Numbered from the stretch's first letter, positions 18,467-27,111 are shown. The stretch: 35,165 bases of DNA from an uncultured Lachnospiraceae bacterium (GCA_947627245.1 CANQVH010000037.1:1-35165), one strand, 5' to 3'. Notes: a model not told the origin generated them from the sequence alone. Numbers and translations are program-made.

Positions 18467-19738
18467 TCAGTCATCCACCATCCACAGCCCCAGCGCCGGC
18501 GTCCCCACATAATAGATCTCCTCGCCGTCGGGAAGGATATTCCAGCCTTCCTTCAGGGTATTCGGATCGTAGCGTTTGGATATTTCATTGTAATCCGCCC
18601 ACTGATATCCGACGCTCTCAATCTCTTCTCTGGAGAGATTCTCCGGCTTGGTGGCGTAGGTGATCGTAAAACGCCCCTCCGAGGATCCCTGCATCAGATG
18701 CGCGGCGCTCATCAGCCGCCCCTCGAAGGCTCCCTGACGGTACAGCTCCAGAATATGCTCCGTCCCGGTATAACCGTACTTGCGCGTCATCCGGTCCATC
18801 TCCTCGTTTTCGCCGAAAGCACGCACGCCCGGCGCGAGGATCAAAAGCTCGCCTCCGTCTGCAACCGCCATGCGCGTGCGGTAAACTCCCTTGTTTCCCA
18901 CCCATGTGGTCTTCAGCTCCTCCGGATCCAGATAGGTCACCAGCTTCTTTGCCCTGCGCTCGACATGGCAGATATTCAGCTTCTGGGAAAGTCTCGCGGC
19001 CATCTCAAAGGGTTTTCTGGACGAGCCGATGTACAGACCATGAAGGATTACGTCATCCTCCTTGCGGGTCGTCACCGTCTGCAGATACACCAGCGGAAGC
19101 TTCCCGTCGATATAGTGCCGCTGAGCATAATCATATACTTTCCGCGCCGGACTGTCTACTACTCCGAGCGCCTTCTCCATCCCGCAGATCGCGCTGAGCA
19201 TGTGGGACTTGTTGATCATCTCTCGCCCGCCGGTTCCGACAAAAATATTCTTGGAATAATTCGCCATCCCCACAACCTCATGGGGAACCACCTGTCCGAC
19301 CGAAAGGATCAAATCATAACCTCCGTCCGCCAGAAGATGATTCACCTCCACATCAATCTGTTCGGGAAACAGCCCGCCGCTGATCTCGGAGCAGACGTCC
19401 GCAGGGACATATCCCAAACGAACCGTGTCCGTCTGCCAGTGATGAACGAGGATCGCCTCCTTCGGAACGACATCCCCGAAAAATTTATGCAGCTCGTCGT
19501 CACTCATCGGCATATGCGTGCCCAGCGCCGGCATGACATGGACAATCGCGGTATCCGCGAGCTTCCGGTAGAGCATCTGCGTGATGACTCCCGTGTAGGA
19601 ATAGCAGCGGGTGTAGTCCGGCGGAATAATCAGCACCTTTCGTGCCTCTGGGTACTGCGCCAGAAGCTGATTCAGCATCTCCTCCAACTGCCCGGTGCTG
19701 ATCCCTCTCTCTTCCTCTGTCAGATACAATTCTTTCAT
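18467..19738 (-). CDS. LarA-family nickel-pincer 2-hydroxyacid epimerase (candidate gluconate 2-epimerase)
   Basis: A 423-residue LarA/DUF2088 protein starting at ATG 19738, with AGGAGAAGGAG upstream. Key residues match lactate racemase LarA in identity and spacing: Asp41 and Arg44 (PPDYTR), His75 (LGTHMP), His153 in VPHEVVGMANYSK, Lys163 ten residues later (the cofactor-linking lysine in LarA) and His179 sixteen residues after that (nickel ligand). The protein should therefore bind the nickel-pincer nucleotide and racemise or epimerise a 2-hydroxyacid by hydride transfer. It lies among uxuA, uxuB, kdgK, eda and gntP, so interconversion of D-gluconate and D-mannonate is the most economical role. 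A gluconate 2-epimerase is an established member of this superfamily. The cofactor-making genes larB, larC and larE are not in the window. The substrate is inferred. Confidence 0.87.
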   Translation of the reverse strand: MKELYLTEEERGISTGQLEEMLNQLLAQYPEARKVLIIPPDYTRCYSYTGVITQMLYRKLADTAIVHVMPALGTHMPMSDDELHKFFGDVVPKEAILVHHWQTDTVRLGYVPADVCSEISGGLFPEQIDVEVNHLLADGGYDLILSVGQVVPHEVVGMANYSKNIFVGTGGREMINKSHMLSAICGMEKALGVVDSPARKVYDYAQRHYIDGKLPLVYLQTVTTRKEDDVILHGLYIGSSRKPFEMAARLSQKLNICHVERRAKKLVTYLDPEELKTTWVGNKGVYRTRMAVADGGELLILAPGVRAFGENEEMDRMTRKYGYTGTEHILELYRQGAFEGRLMSAAHLMQGSSEGRFTITYATKPENLSREEIESVGYQWADYNEISKRYDPNTLKEGWNILPDGEEIYYVGTPALGLWMVDD

Positions 19739-19829
19739 TGGAATTCTCCTTCTCCTAAAACAAGAACTTCCTTTCCCATATCCGTCGGGAAAACCTGCGC
19801 CGATCTGGCTGCACGCAGGTTTCATCCAT

Positions 19830-20849
19830 TTACGGCATTTCCACAACGACCTTCATGTAGCTGCCCGGGTTCTTTTCAATATCGATGATGGTCTCCGAAG
19901 CCTCCTCCAAAGAAATAGTCTTCGTGAGGATCTTCCGCACGTCAACTCTGCCGGATGTGATCAGCTCGATCGCCTCCTCAAACTCACCCGCACTGGTGCG
20001 GGCGCCACGGATATCGATCTCTTTTCTGGTAAATACGTCGGTGGGAAGGGATGTCTCCTTCTTCGGCCAGCCAGTGAACGTAATACGTCCCGCGTTTGAG
20101 ACCAGATCCAGCGAACCGCGGATGCACGCATTGGCTCCCGTGCATTCCATGACAAGCTGGGCCATATCGCCTCCTGTAATCTCAGACACCACGCTCACCG
20201 GATCCTCTTTGCCCGAATTGACGATGTATTCAATCCCCAGCTCTTTCGCAAAGTCAAGGCGCTCCTGAACAATGTCGATCAGGATCACGTGCGCGCCGTA
20301 AGCCTCCGCCACCAACCCGGCAAGCAGACCGATGGGACCGGCTCCGTAGATCGCGCAGTACTCTCCGGCCTTCAGGCCGCCCCGGTGAACGCCGTGGAGA
20401 GAGATTGTAAGCGGCTCCGCCATCGCGGCAAGGATCCAGTCCATATTTTCCGGCATCTTCACCAGCATATCCGCCGGATGACAGAAATACTCGGCCATTC
20501 CTCCGTCCACATGGACGCCCAGCACATGCAAATCTGTACAGCAGTTGGTGCGCCCGATCGAGCAGGGATAACAGTGGCCGCAGTAAAGATACGGATCCAC
20601 AATCACATGGTCGCCAACCTTCAGACCCTTCGGATTGTCCTCCGGAACAGATTCAATAACGCCCGCCAGCTCGTGTCCGATCACGCGCGGATAGGATACC
20701 AGACCGTTGGTCCCGCGGAAAGCGCCGATATCACTGCCGCAGATCCCGGCCGTCTTCACCTTGATCAGCGCCTGTCCCGGACCGGAAATCGGCTTTTCCA
20801 TATCTACACACGCCACATCCCAGGGTTTTTCAAATTTAATCGCTTTCAA
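19830..20849 (-). CDS. Zinc-dependent alcohol/polyol dehydrogenase (sugar-acid 5-dehydrogenase candidate)
   Basis: A 339-residue medium-chain dehydrogenase. Catalytic zinc ligands are in GICGSD (Cys37) and GHE (His59, Glu60). The structural zinc set is Cys90, Cys93, Cys96 and Cys104. The Rossmann motif is GAGPIGLLAG. No ATG fits the family start. A TTG at 20849, seven nt after AAAGGAG, gives MKAIKFEKP, so I take TTG as the initiation codon. The family includes sorbitol, threonine, L-idonate 5- and L-gulonate or L-galactonate 5-dehydrogenases. As first gene of a mannonate operon it probably oxidises an aldonate at C5 to a keto acid such as fructuronate, which UxuB then reduces. This substrate is inferred from context only. 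Confidence 0.87.
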   Translation of the reverse strand: MKAIKFEKPWDVACVDMEKPISGPGQALIKVKTAGICGSDIGAFRGTNGLVSYPRVIGHELAGVIESVPEDNPKGLKVGDHVIVDPYLYCGHCYPCSIGRTNCCTDLHVLGVHVDGGMAEYFCHPADMLVKMPENMDWILAAMAEPLTISLHGVHRGGLKAGEYCAIYGAGPIGLLAGLVAEAYGAHVILIDIVQERLDFAKELGIEYIVNSGKEDPVSVVSEITGGDMAQLVMECTGANACIRGSLDLVSNAGRITFTGWPKKETSLPTDVFTRKEIDIRGARTSAGEFEEAIELITSGRVDVRKILTKTISLEEASETIIDIEKNPGSYMKVVVEMP

Positions 20850-20998
20850 AACAGTTCTCCTTTCCGCATAAAATAATAGTACCCGCCGGAAACCGGTCTG
20901 CGCAGATACAGCAGCTTTCAAAATGATAGGAAAGCCGGCTGTCCGCAGGGGAAACACAGGAGAACGAACAATACAGGAAGCATTTCGCCCTGCCGCGC

Positions 20999-21012
20999 AG
21001 AACTCGGTTTCA
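20999..21012 (-). promoter_or_regulatory. Possible CcpA (cre) site
   Basis: The minus-strand word TGAAACCGAGTTCT resembles the cre consensus TGWAANCGNTNWCA with two mismatches. It lies just downstream of the operon start site, a usual repression position. Tentative. Confidence 0.25.
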
Positions 21013-21025
21013 AATGGTTATTGCC

Positions 21026-21054
21026 ATTATAACATCATACGTCATACAACTCAA
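21026..21054 (-). promoter_or_regulatory. Promoter of the sugar-acid operon, with operator in the spacer
   Basis: On the minus strand TTGAGT (21054-21049) and a perfect TATAAT (21031-21026) are 17 bp apart. The spacer contains TATGACGTATGA, the word shared with two other sites near gntP and the GntR gene. Transcription would start near 21019, leaving a leader of about 170 nt before the TTG start of the dehydrogenase. No riboswitch was recognised in that leader. Confidence 0.75.
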
Positions 21055-21129
21055 CCATCCGAATGAACAAATTCAACAACCTATTTTTGTCTGTTTTTAC
21101 TAAACTTGTGCAAAATACAAAATTTCCGT

Positions 21130-21158
21130 TTGACATATGACGTATGACGTGTTACGAT
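21130..21158 (+). promoter_or_regulatory. gntP promoter with overlapping GntR operator
   Basis: TTGACA (21130-21135) and TACGAT (21153-21158) are 17 bp apart. The operator GACGTATGACGTGTTACGA (21139-21157) fills the spacer and most of the -10, and includes a CGTA-N8-TACG dyad at 21141-21156. Binding there would block RNA polymerase. The leader to the ATG is about 67 nt. The rest of the 382-bp space between the two divergent genes shows nothing else besides the operon promoter and the possible cre site. Confidence 0.78.
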
Positions 21159-21231
21159 TTGCACACAGGAAGCATTGACAGACATTGGAGAACGACCGGA
21201 AAACCATTATCAAAAAAGGAGGAAAATCTTT

Positions 21232-22626
21232 ATGTTAATGCTCGTATTTATAGTATCGATCGTAGTGCTGCTGCTCTGCATTATCAAGATCAAGCTGAAT
21301 GCGTTCGTATCACTGCTGGCGTGCGCCTACGGAACAGGTATTCTGGCACTGCTCACCTACATGGGAGGAACAGCCCCGGAAGGCTTCGCGACGCTGAGCG
21401 ACGTCTCGACCTGCATCACGAACAACTTCGGCTCGACGCTCGGCTCCATCGGTATCGTCACCGGCCTCGGTGTAATGCTCGGCATGTTCATGTATGAGTC
21501 CGGCGGCATCGACAACATTGTAGACAAGGTGCTGTCGCTGGTCGGCCCGAAGCGTTCCCAGTATGCGGTGTGCGTCGCCGGATTTATCACTGGTATCCCG
21601 GTATTCGGCGATGTGGTGTACATCATGTTTGCCCCGATGCTCCGTGTCCTCTCCCGTAAGACCGGCTACTCGATGGCAGCTTACGGCGGAGCGATCGCCG
21701 TGGCGACCACCTGTACCTTCGCTCTGGTGCTCCCGACGGCCCCGCCTCTGGCAGTCGCGGCGGCTATGGACGTCAATGTCGGTATTTTCTTCTTCTACGC
21801 GCTGATCTCAGCTTTCGTCGGAATGTTCATCGGCGGCATCGTATACGGCGGCATCATCAACAAGCAGGATCAGAAAAAAGGCAAGACATGGGACTTCTCC
21901 GATCTGGACGCGGAGCTGGCTGCGAACAAGGATTCCGCTTCCAAAAAGGAAAAGATGAGCGCAGGCAAGGCAATGTCCATCCTCCTTGTCCCGATCTTCC
22001 TGATCCTTCTGGGCTCCTTCTCCGCTTTCTTCCTTCCTGAAGACAGCGCGGTGCTGAAGGTTCTGTCCTTCCTCGGTGACAAGAATGTGGCCATGACGAT
22101 CGGCGTTCTGTACGCGGCGTTCATCTCCCGTCCTTATCTGCCGCGCTCGATCACGGATATCATGTCCAGCGGCGCTGACAAGGTCGGTCTGATCCTTCTG
22201 ATCACGGGCGCGGGCGGAGCATACGGCGGAGTGCTGAAAGCCTGCGGTATCGCAAGCCTGATCACCGGAACACTTCAGGGCTTCCATATGCCGGTGCTGA
22301 TCATGTGTTTTGTCATCGCGCAGGTGCTTCGTATCGCGACAGGTTCTACCACCGTCGCCCTCACGACGACAGCCGCTATCGTAGCGACGTCCGCCGCTAC
22401 TTCCGGAATTTCCCCGATCCTGTGCGCGATCGCGGTGTGCGCTGGCGGCATCGGTCTGTCCCTGCCGAACGACTCCGGGTTCTGGGCGATCTCCAGATTC
22501 TTCCATCTCAGCGAGGTCGACACGATCCGCGGATGGACGCTGGGCGGTTTTGTCGCAGGTGTATCGATTTTGATCTTTGTGTGCATCCTCAGTCTCGCGC
22601 AGGGCTTCCTGCCGGGATTGGTGTAA
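21232..22626 (+). CDS. gntP: GntP-family gluconate/sugar-acid:H+ symporter
   Basis: A 464-residue polytopic membrane protein of the GntP family. The N-terminal half has GGTAPEGFATLSDV, then GSIGIVTGLGVMLGMFM. Characteristic segments are GFITGIPVFGDVVYIMFAP, LPTAPPLAVAA, ITGAGGAYGGVLKA, ATGSTTVALTTTAAI and LSLPNDSGFW. It should import gluconate or a related aldonate with protons. AAGGAGG lies upstream of ATG 21232, which I prefer over a longer in-frame reading from 21175. It is divergent from the sugar-acid operon and shares its operator word, so transport and catabolism are probably induced together. A hairpin terminator follows. Confidence 0.92.
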   Translation: MLMLVFIVSIVVLLLCIIKIKLNAFVSLLACAYGTGILALLTYMGGTAPEGFATLSDVSTCITNNFGSTLGSIGIVTGLGVMLGMFMYESGGIDNIVDKVLSLVGPKRSQYAVCVAGFITGIPVFGDVVYIMFAPMLRVLSRKTGYSMAAYGGAIAVATTCTFALVLPTAPPLAVAAAMDVNVGIFFFYALISAFVGMFIGGIVYGGIINKQDQKKGKTWDFSDLDAELAANKDSASKKEKMSAGKAMSILLVPIFLILLGSFSAFFLPEDSAVLKVLSFLGDKNVAMTIGVLYAAFISRPYLPRSITDIMSSGADKVGLILLITGAGGAYGGVLKACGIASLITGTLQGFHMPVLIMCFVIAQVLRIATGSTTVALTTTAAIVATSAATSGISPILCAIAVCAGGIGLSLPNDSGFWAISRFFHLSEVDTIRGWTLGGFVAGVSILIFVCILSLAQGFLPGLV

Positions 22627-22718
22627 TGCGACCGATGAAAAACAAGGATCTTTCGAGGTTGGTACGGCTCGGAAAATGGATATGGTATAATATGGACATA
22701 GTATAATAATCACAATTT

Positions 22719-22745
22719 GGGGCTGCTTCGGCGGCCCCTTTTGTA
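22719..22745 (+). terminator. Rho-independent terminator after gntP
   Basis: The stem GGGGCTGC with GCGGCCCC (one G-U pair, TTCG loop) is followed by TTTTGT. It separates gntP from the regulator gene. Apart from a weak GCTGC/GCAGC hairpin, the stretch from here to the next promoter shows nothing. Confidence 0.9.
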
Positions 22746-22816
22746 TCTTTGCAGGACGATCCACAATTCGTTTTTCTGTGCTGCATAAAAGCAGCCTGTC
22801 GTTTTGTAAGGTTTTC

Positions 22817-22879
22817 TTGAATATAAAAGCTTTTTATGATACACTGAGTAGGTCAGACAAGACGTATGACATGGTACGA
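22817..22879 (+). promoter_or_regulatory. Promoter and operator of the GntR gene
   Basis: TTGAAT (22817-22822) and TACACT (22840-22845) are 17 bp apart. The operator copy GACGTATGACATGGTACGA lies at 22861-22879, just after the expected start point. It matches the gntP operator at 17 of 19 positions and keeps the CGTA-N8-TACG dyad, suggesting autoregulation by roadblock. Confidence 0.65.
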
Positions 22880-22982
22880 CCCCGGACTTCCCTCTCATCT
22901 GCGGAAATTCGGGAAATCAGCCCTGCTTCGCAGACATCTTTTTCTGGCACATTGCTTCTTTGAGATAAGGGGGTTGATACAA

Positions 22983-23705
22983 ATGGAACAGATTGGCTTT
23001 GAATCAGTGAGGACCAATGACATTCCGCTGGCAGAACAGGTAGCGGCGCAGATTTCCGAGCTGATCATGGAGAAACGTCTGGCAAGTGAAGACAAGCTTC
23101 CCAACGAATTTGAACTCGCGTCCATGCTGAATGTGGGCCGCGGGACGATCCGTGAAGCCGTCAAGCTTCTGGTGGCCCGCAACGTGCTGATCATTCGCCG
23201 GGGCAAGGGTACTTATATCGCCCATCATCCCGGAGAGATCTCTGATCCGCTCGGCTTTGCCTATTTTCCGGATCAGCTTCAACTCGGTTTTGATCTTCTT
23301 GAGGTGCGCCTCAATCTTGAACCGTGGATCGCGAGAGTTGCGGCGGAACGCGCGACGGACGAGGAAATTGCCGTCATGAATCAAAACTGCCGCACGGTCG
23401 AGCAGGACATCCTGTCCGGCAAAAACCACCTGCCGAACGACACGGAGTTCCACATCAGCATTGCGAACTGCATGCACAATCTGGTAACGCCCAAGCTGAT
23501 CCCGATCATCACCTATTCCGTCGGTCTGTTCGGTTCCCTGAACGGCAACACGCTTCTGTCTGAAACGATCGTCGGCCATCGCGCGATCGCGGACGCCATC
23601 AGCGCACACGATCCGGATCAGGCCGAAAAATCCATGCGGACGCACATTGAGCAAAATCTGGACGAACTGAAAGCGATCAAAAAGGAGTTGCAGGAGGACA
23701 GATGA
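22983..23705 (+). CDS. FadR-subfamily GntR transcriptional regulator
   Basis: A 240-residue regulator. Residues 14-80 are a GntR winged helix-turn-helix (KLPNEFELASMLNVGRGTIR, then RRGKGTYIA). The C-terminal FCD effector domain has the usual metal-binding set: Asp153 and His157 (DTEFH), His199 (VGHRAI) and His221. FCD proteins of this type bind sugar acids such as gluconate, fructuronate or galactonate. AAGGGGG lies before ATG 22983. It probably represses the divergent operon, gntP and itself through the shared operator. The next gene, a hybrid kinase, starts 104 bp downstream with no terminator or clear promoter between, so they may be co-transcribed. Confidence 0.92.
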   Translation: MEQIGFESVRTNDIPLAEQVAAQISELIMEKRLASEDKLPNEFELASMLNVGRGTIREAVKLLVARNVLIIRRGKGTYIAHHPGEISDPLGFAYFPDQLQLGFDLLEVRLNLEPWIARVAAERATDEEIAVMNQNCRTVEQDILSGKNHLPNDTEFHISIANCMHNLVTPKLIPIITYSVGLFGSLNGNTLLSETIVGHRAIADAISAHDPDQAEKSMRTHIEQNLDELKAIKKELQEDR

Positions 23706-23809
23706 ACTGCTCGTTTTCTTTGCAGCAAAACATTACAGAAAACAGAAATTTAAGAATAAAAATCCAAAATCAGAAAAAAGCCCTTGAGAATAAAAGGAGG
23801 AACTATTCC

Positions 23810-26800
23810 ATGAAAAGGATACGCCCGCTATACTTCCTGCTGACCGCCCTGCTTCTGGCGTCGTCCTGCTTCCCCGCGCGTGCTTCGGAACCGGCAGAGG
23901 AACAGCCGGAGGTTCTCCGGGTAGGGTTTTTCGCCTTCTCCGGTTACCATACAATCGGAGAGGACGGTCACCGAACCGGCTACGGCTATGAATTTCTTCA
24001 GCGGCTGGCTATTCATGCCGGCTGGTCTTATGAGTATATCGGCTACGACGAATCCTACGCCGCCGCGCTGGATATGCTGCGAAACGGCGAGGTCGACATC
24101 GTAACCTCCGTATCCAAGACGCCGGAACGCGAGAAGGAATTTCTGTTCTCCAATCAGGATATCGGCTCCAACTCCACCATTTTCACCGTAAAGGCCGGAA
24201 ATGAAAACATCGTGGAGGGGGATTATTCTACCTACGACGGCGTGTCCGTCGGCATGCTGGAGGGCAACTCCAAAAACGATAACTTTGCGCGTTTCGCCAA
24301 AGAGCATGATTTCACTTACAAACCGGTGTACTATGCCGAACAAAGTGCGCTCACCGACGCCCTGCAGCGCGGAGAGATCGACGCCGCCGTCACCGGAAGC
24401 CTGCGCCTGCTGGAAAACGAATGGCTGTTGGAATCCTTCGACGCCAGTCCTTTCTATATCTGCACCCGGAAGGACCGCACCGATCTGATGGATCAGATCA
24501 ATATCGCCATCAACGAGATGGATCTGCACGATCCGAACTGGCGGGACGAACTCCACGAAATCTACTATGCCACCGACCAGAGCGACTCGATCATCTTGAA
24601 TGCCGGTGAGCGCGCGTTTCTCGAGGAGCGCCGCGCCTCGGGTACGCCTCTGCGGCTGCTGTTCAATCCCGGTCTGGTTCCTTACTGCTATTTTCAGGAC
24701 GGAGAGGCAAAGGGCATCCTCCCCTCTCTTTTTGATACCCTAGCCAAACGGCTCGGACTCGACTATGAATTTATCCCTGTAAAAGACCGGAACGAATACT
24801 ATGCGCTCCGTGCGACAGGCGATGCAGATGTGGTGCTGGACTTCGCCGGCGACTATTATCTGGCGGAGGAAGAAGGCTATAAGATCACGGTTCCATATTT
24901 TCAGACCAGTTTCGCGCGTCTGACCTTAGACAGCTTTTCCGGAGAAATCAAAAAACTGGCTGTCGTGGAGCAGTCCGATGCGCTGGCCGACACGATCACC
25001 AACCGTTACTCCGAGGATATGATGGTTCGTTATCCCACCGCGAAGGATTGTGTTCAGGCGGTGCTGGACGGCAAAGCCGACGCCACCATTCTCTATTCTT
25101 ACACCGCCGAACAGTATGTCCGGCAGGACGTCCGCCATCGTCTTTCTTCCGTGGTCTTCGGCTACACCTCGCTGTCCTACGCCGTCGGCAACAATGTTCC
25201 CGGCGGACGCTACCTGCTCTCCATTCTGGACAAGGGATCGGACAGCTTCACCGACGCGGAATTGGACTCGATCATGCTCCGGGAAATCGACGCCGGAGTA
25301 AGCGACAGCGCCAGCTTGATCGCCTTCCTGTATCGAAACCCGCTCTACAGTGTGCTTGGAGTGGTTTTTGTTCTTCTGCTTCTCTTCACCCTTGCCATGC
25401 TGGCCGTTCGGACCCGCAACCAGCGGAGACTGGAAGAAAAAGTAACCCTTGCCACCCAAGAACTGGAAGACAAGGCGCAGGAGCTGACGCATGCTCTTCA
25501 GGCTGCGGACGCCGCCAATCGGGCAAAAACCGCTTTTCTCAACAATATGTCGCATGACATCCGCACGCCTATGAACGCCATCATCGGCTACACGGCACTT
25601 ACCACCACGCATCTCGACAACAAAGAGCGGGCGCAGGACTACTTAACCAAGATCGCCCAAGCATCCAATCACCTGCTCTCTCTTATCAACGACGTACTGG
25701 ATATGAGCCGCATCGAATCAGGGAAAGTCACGATCAACGAGCGGCCCGAGAATCTGGCGGATATCCTGCAGGAGCTGCGCAACATCATACAGTCCGACGT
25801 CCACGCCAAACGGCTCGAGCTTTACATCGACACCGTAGACGTCGCGGATGAGGAGGTCTACTGCGACAAGCTGCGCCTGAACCAGATCCTGCTGAATCTG
25901 GCCTCCAACGCCATCAAATTCACTCCCGTCGGCGGCACCGTAGCCGTCCGGGTTACCCAGAAGCCGTCCCGTTCCCCGAAACGAGGGCTTTATGAATTTC
26001 GAGTCAGCGATACCGGTATCGGCATGAGTCCGGAATTCGCCAGAACCGTGTTTGATCCGTTTACCCGTGAGCAGAGCTCGACGGTCAGCGGCATTCAGGG
26101 TACCGGTCTGGGCATGGCAATCACCAAAAATATCGTAGACATGATGGGCGGCACCATCAGTGTGGAGAGCGAACCCGAAAAAGGCACTACCTTCACTGTG
26201 AATCTGGAGCTGCGCTTCTCCGCCGCGCACAAAGAGATGGGACCGATCGCGGAACTGAAGGGCTTCCGCGGACTGGTCGTGGACGACGACATGGTCTGCT
26301 GTCAGAGCGTATCAAAAATGCTCCGCCAGATCGGAATGCGGGCGGAATGGGCTCCGTCCGGACGGGAAGCCATTGCGCGCACCATGGAGGCCGCGGAGCT
26401 TTCCGATCCCTTTGAGGTTTACATCGTAGATTGGTCCATGCCCGAGCTGAGCGGCATAGAGACCGTCCGGGAGATCCGCAAGATTGTGGGCGAAGATTCC
26501 CCGATCATTCTCATGTCCGCCTACGACTGGACAGATATTGAAGACGAGGCCCGCCGCGCCGGGGTTACCGGCTTTATCAGCAAGCCTCTCTTCGCCTCCG
26601 ATCTCCACCATACACTGGAGCGCAGTCTGGGCCGGGTCACGGAGGACACCTCCGTAAAAGAAACCTCACTCCCGCAGGAGGATCAATTCACTGACAAACG
26701 CATTCTCCTTGCCGAAGACAACGAACTCAACCGGGAAATTGCCGCCGAGATCCTAAAGGAAGCCGGTTTTCTGGTGGAATGCGCAGAAAACGGCAAACAA

Positions 26801-27079
26801 GCCTGCGACATGATCCGTATGTCCGATCCGGGCTATTTTAATCTGGTTCTTATGGACATTCAGATGCCGATCATGAACGGCTATGAGGCCACCCGTGTCA
26901 TCCGGTCCCTGCCGGATCCGGCTCTTTCCGGCATCCCGATCGTGGCGATGACCGCCAACGCCTTCGAGGAGGATCGGGAACAGGCGCTCGAGGCCGGCAT
27001 GAACGGGCATCTGGCGAAGCCCATCGATCTGGACAAGATGCTGGAGCTTCTGCGGAACCTGTTTGGGACAACACTCTGA
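23810..27079 (+). CDS. BvgS-like hybrid histidine kinase with two solute-binding sensor domains and two receivers
   Basis: A 1089-residue protein from ATG 23810, which follows AAAAGGAGG. Residues 1-27 are a signal peptide. Residues 35-255 and 280-495 are two family-3 solute-binding (Venus flytrap) domains, the first well conserved (GYGYEFLQRLA, then NGEVDIVTSVSKTPER). A membrane segment spans 512-533, followed by a coiled coil. HisKA has SHDIRTP with His582. HATPase follows (Asn700 region, DTGIGM, GTGLGMAITKN). Receiver 1 (818-935) has Asp874 and Lys925. Receiver 2 (963-1085) has Asp1016 and Lys1070. No HPt domain or DNA-binding output is present. It should sense small extracellular solutes, probably amino or organic acids. 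Its position directly after the sugar-acid regulator hints at a sugar-acid signal, but this is only an inference. Confidence 0.9.
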   Translation: MKRIRPLYFLLTALLLASSCFPARASEPAEEQPEVLRVGFFAFSGYHTIGEDGHRTGYGYEFLQRLAIHAGWSYEYIGYDESYAAALDMLRNGEVDIVTSVSKTPEREKEFLFSNQDIGSNSTIFTVKAGNENIVEGDYSTYDGVSVGMLEGNSKNDNFARFAKEHDFTYKPVYYAEQSALTDALQRGEIDAAVTGSLRLLENEWLLESFDASPFYICTRKDRTDLMDQINIAINEMDLHDPNWRDELHEIYYATDQSDSIILNAGERAFLEERRASGTPLRLLFNPGLVPYCYFQDGEAKGILPSLFDTLAKRLGLDYEFIPVKDRNEYYALRATGDADVVLDFAGDYYLAEEEGYKITVPYFQTSFARLTLDSFSGEIKKLAVVEQSDALADTITNRYSEDMMVRYPTAKDCVQAVLDGKADATILYSYTAEQYVRQDVRHRLSSVVFGYTSLSYAVGNNVPGGRYLLSILDKGSDSFTDAELDSIMLREIDAGVSDSASLIAFLYRNPLYSVLGVVFVLLLLFTLAMLAVRTRNQRRLEEKVTLATQELEDKAQELTHALQAADAANRAKTAFLNNMSHDIRTPMNAIIGYTALTTTHLDNKERAQDYLTKIAQASNHLLSLINDVLDMSRIESGKVTINERPENLADILQELRNIIQSDVHAKRLELYIDTVDVADEEVYCDKLRLNQILLNLASNAIKFTPVGGTVAVRVTQKPSRSPKRGLYEFRVSDTGIGMSPEFARTVFDPFTREQSSTVSGIQGTGLGMAITKNIVDMMGGTISVESEPEKGTTFTVNLELRFSAAHKEMGPIAELKGFRGLVVDDDMVCCQSVSKMLRQIGMRAEWAPSGREAIARTMEAAELSDPFEVYIVDWSMPELSGIETVREIRKIVGEDSPIILMSAYDWTDIEDEARRAGVTGFISKPLFASDLHHTLERSLGRVTEDTSVKETSLPQEDQFTDKRILLAEDNELNREIAAEILKEAGFLVECAENGKQACDMIRMSDPGYFNLVLMDIQMPIMNGYEATRVIRSLPDPALSGIPIVAMTANAFEEDREQALEAGMNGHLAKPIDLDKMLELLRNLFGTTL

Positions 27080-27111
27080 GCAAAAGCAAGCTGAATGTTG
27101 GAATACGTCTG

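Noticed and set aside
18350..19888. Plus-strand reading of 512 codons, longer than the gene opposite
   Set aside because: The minus strand carries the LarA residues with exact spacing. The plus reading has no motif and spans two genes and a gap.
21808..22764. Minus-strand reading of 318 codons under gntP
   Set aside because: Very rich in Arg, Asp, Gln and His with no membrane or domain pattern. It is a shadow of the permease gene.
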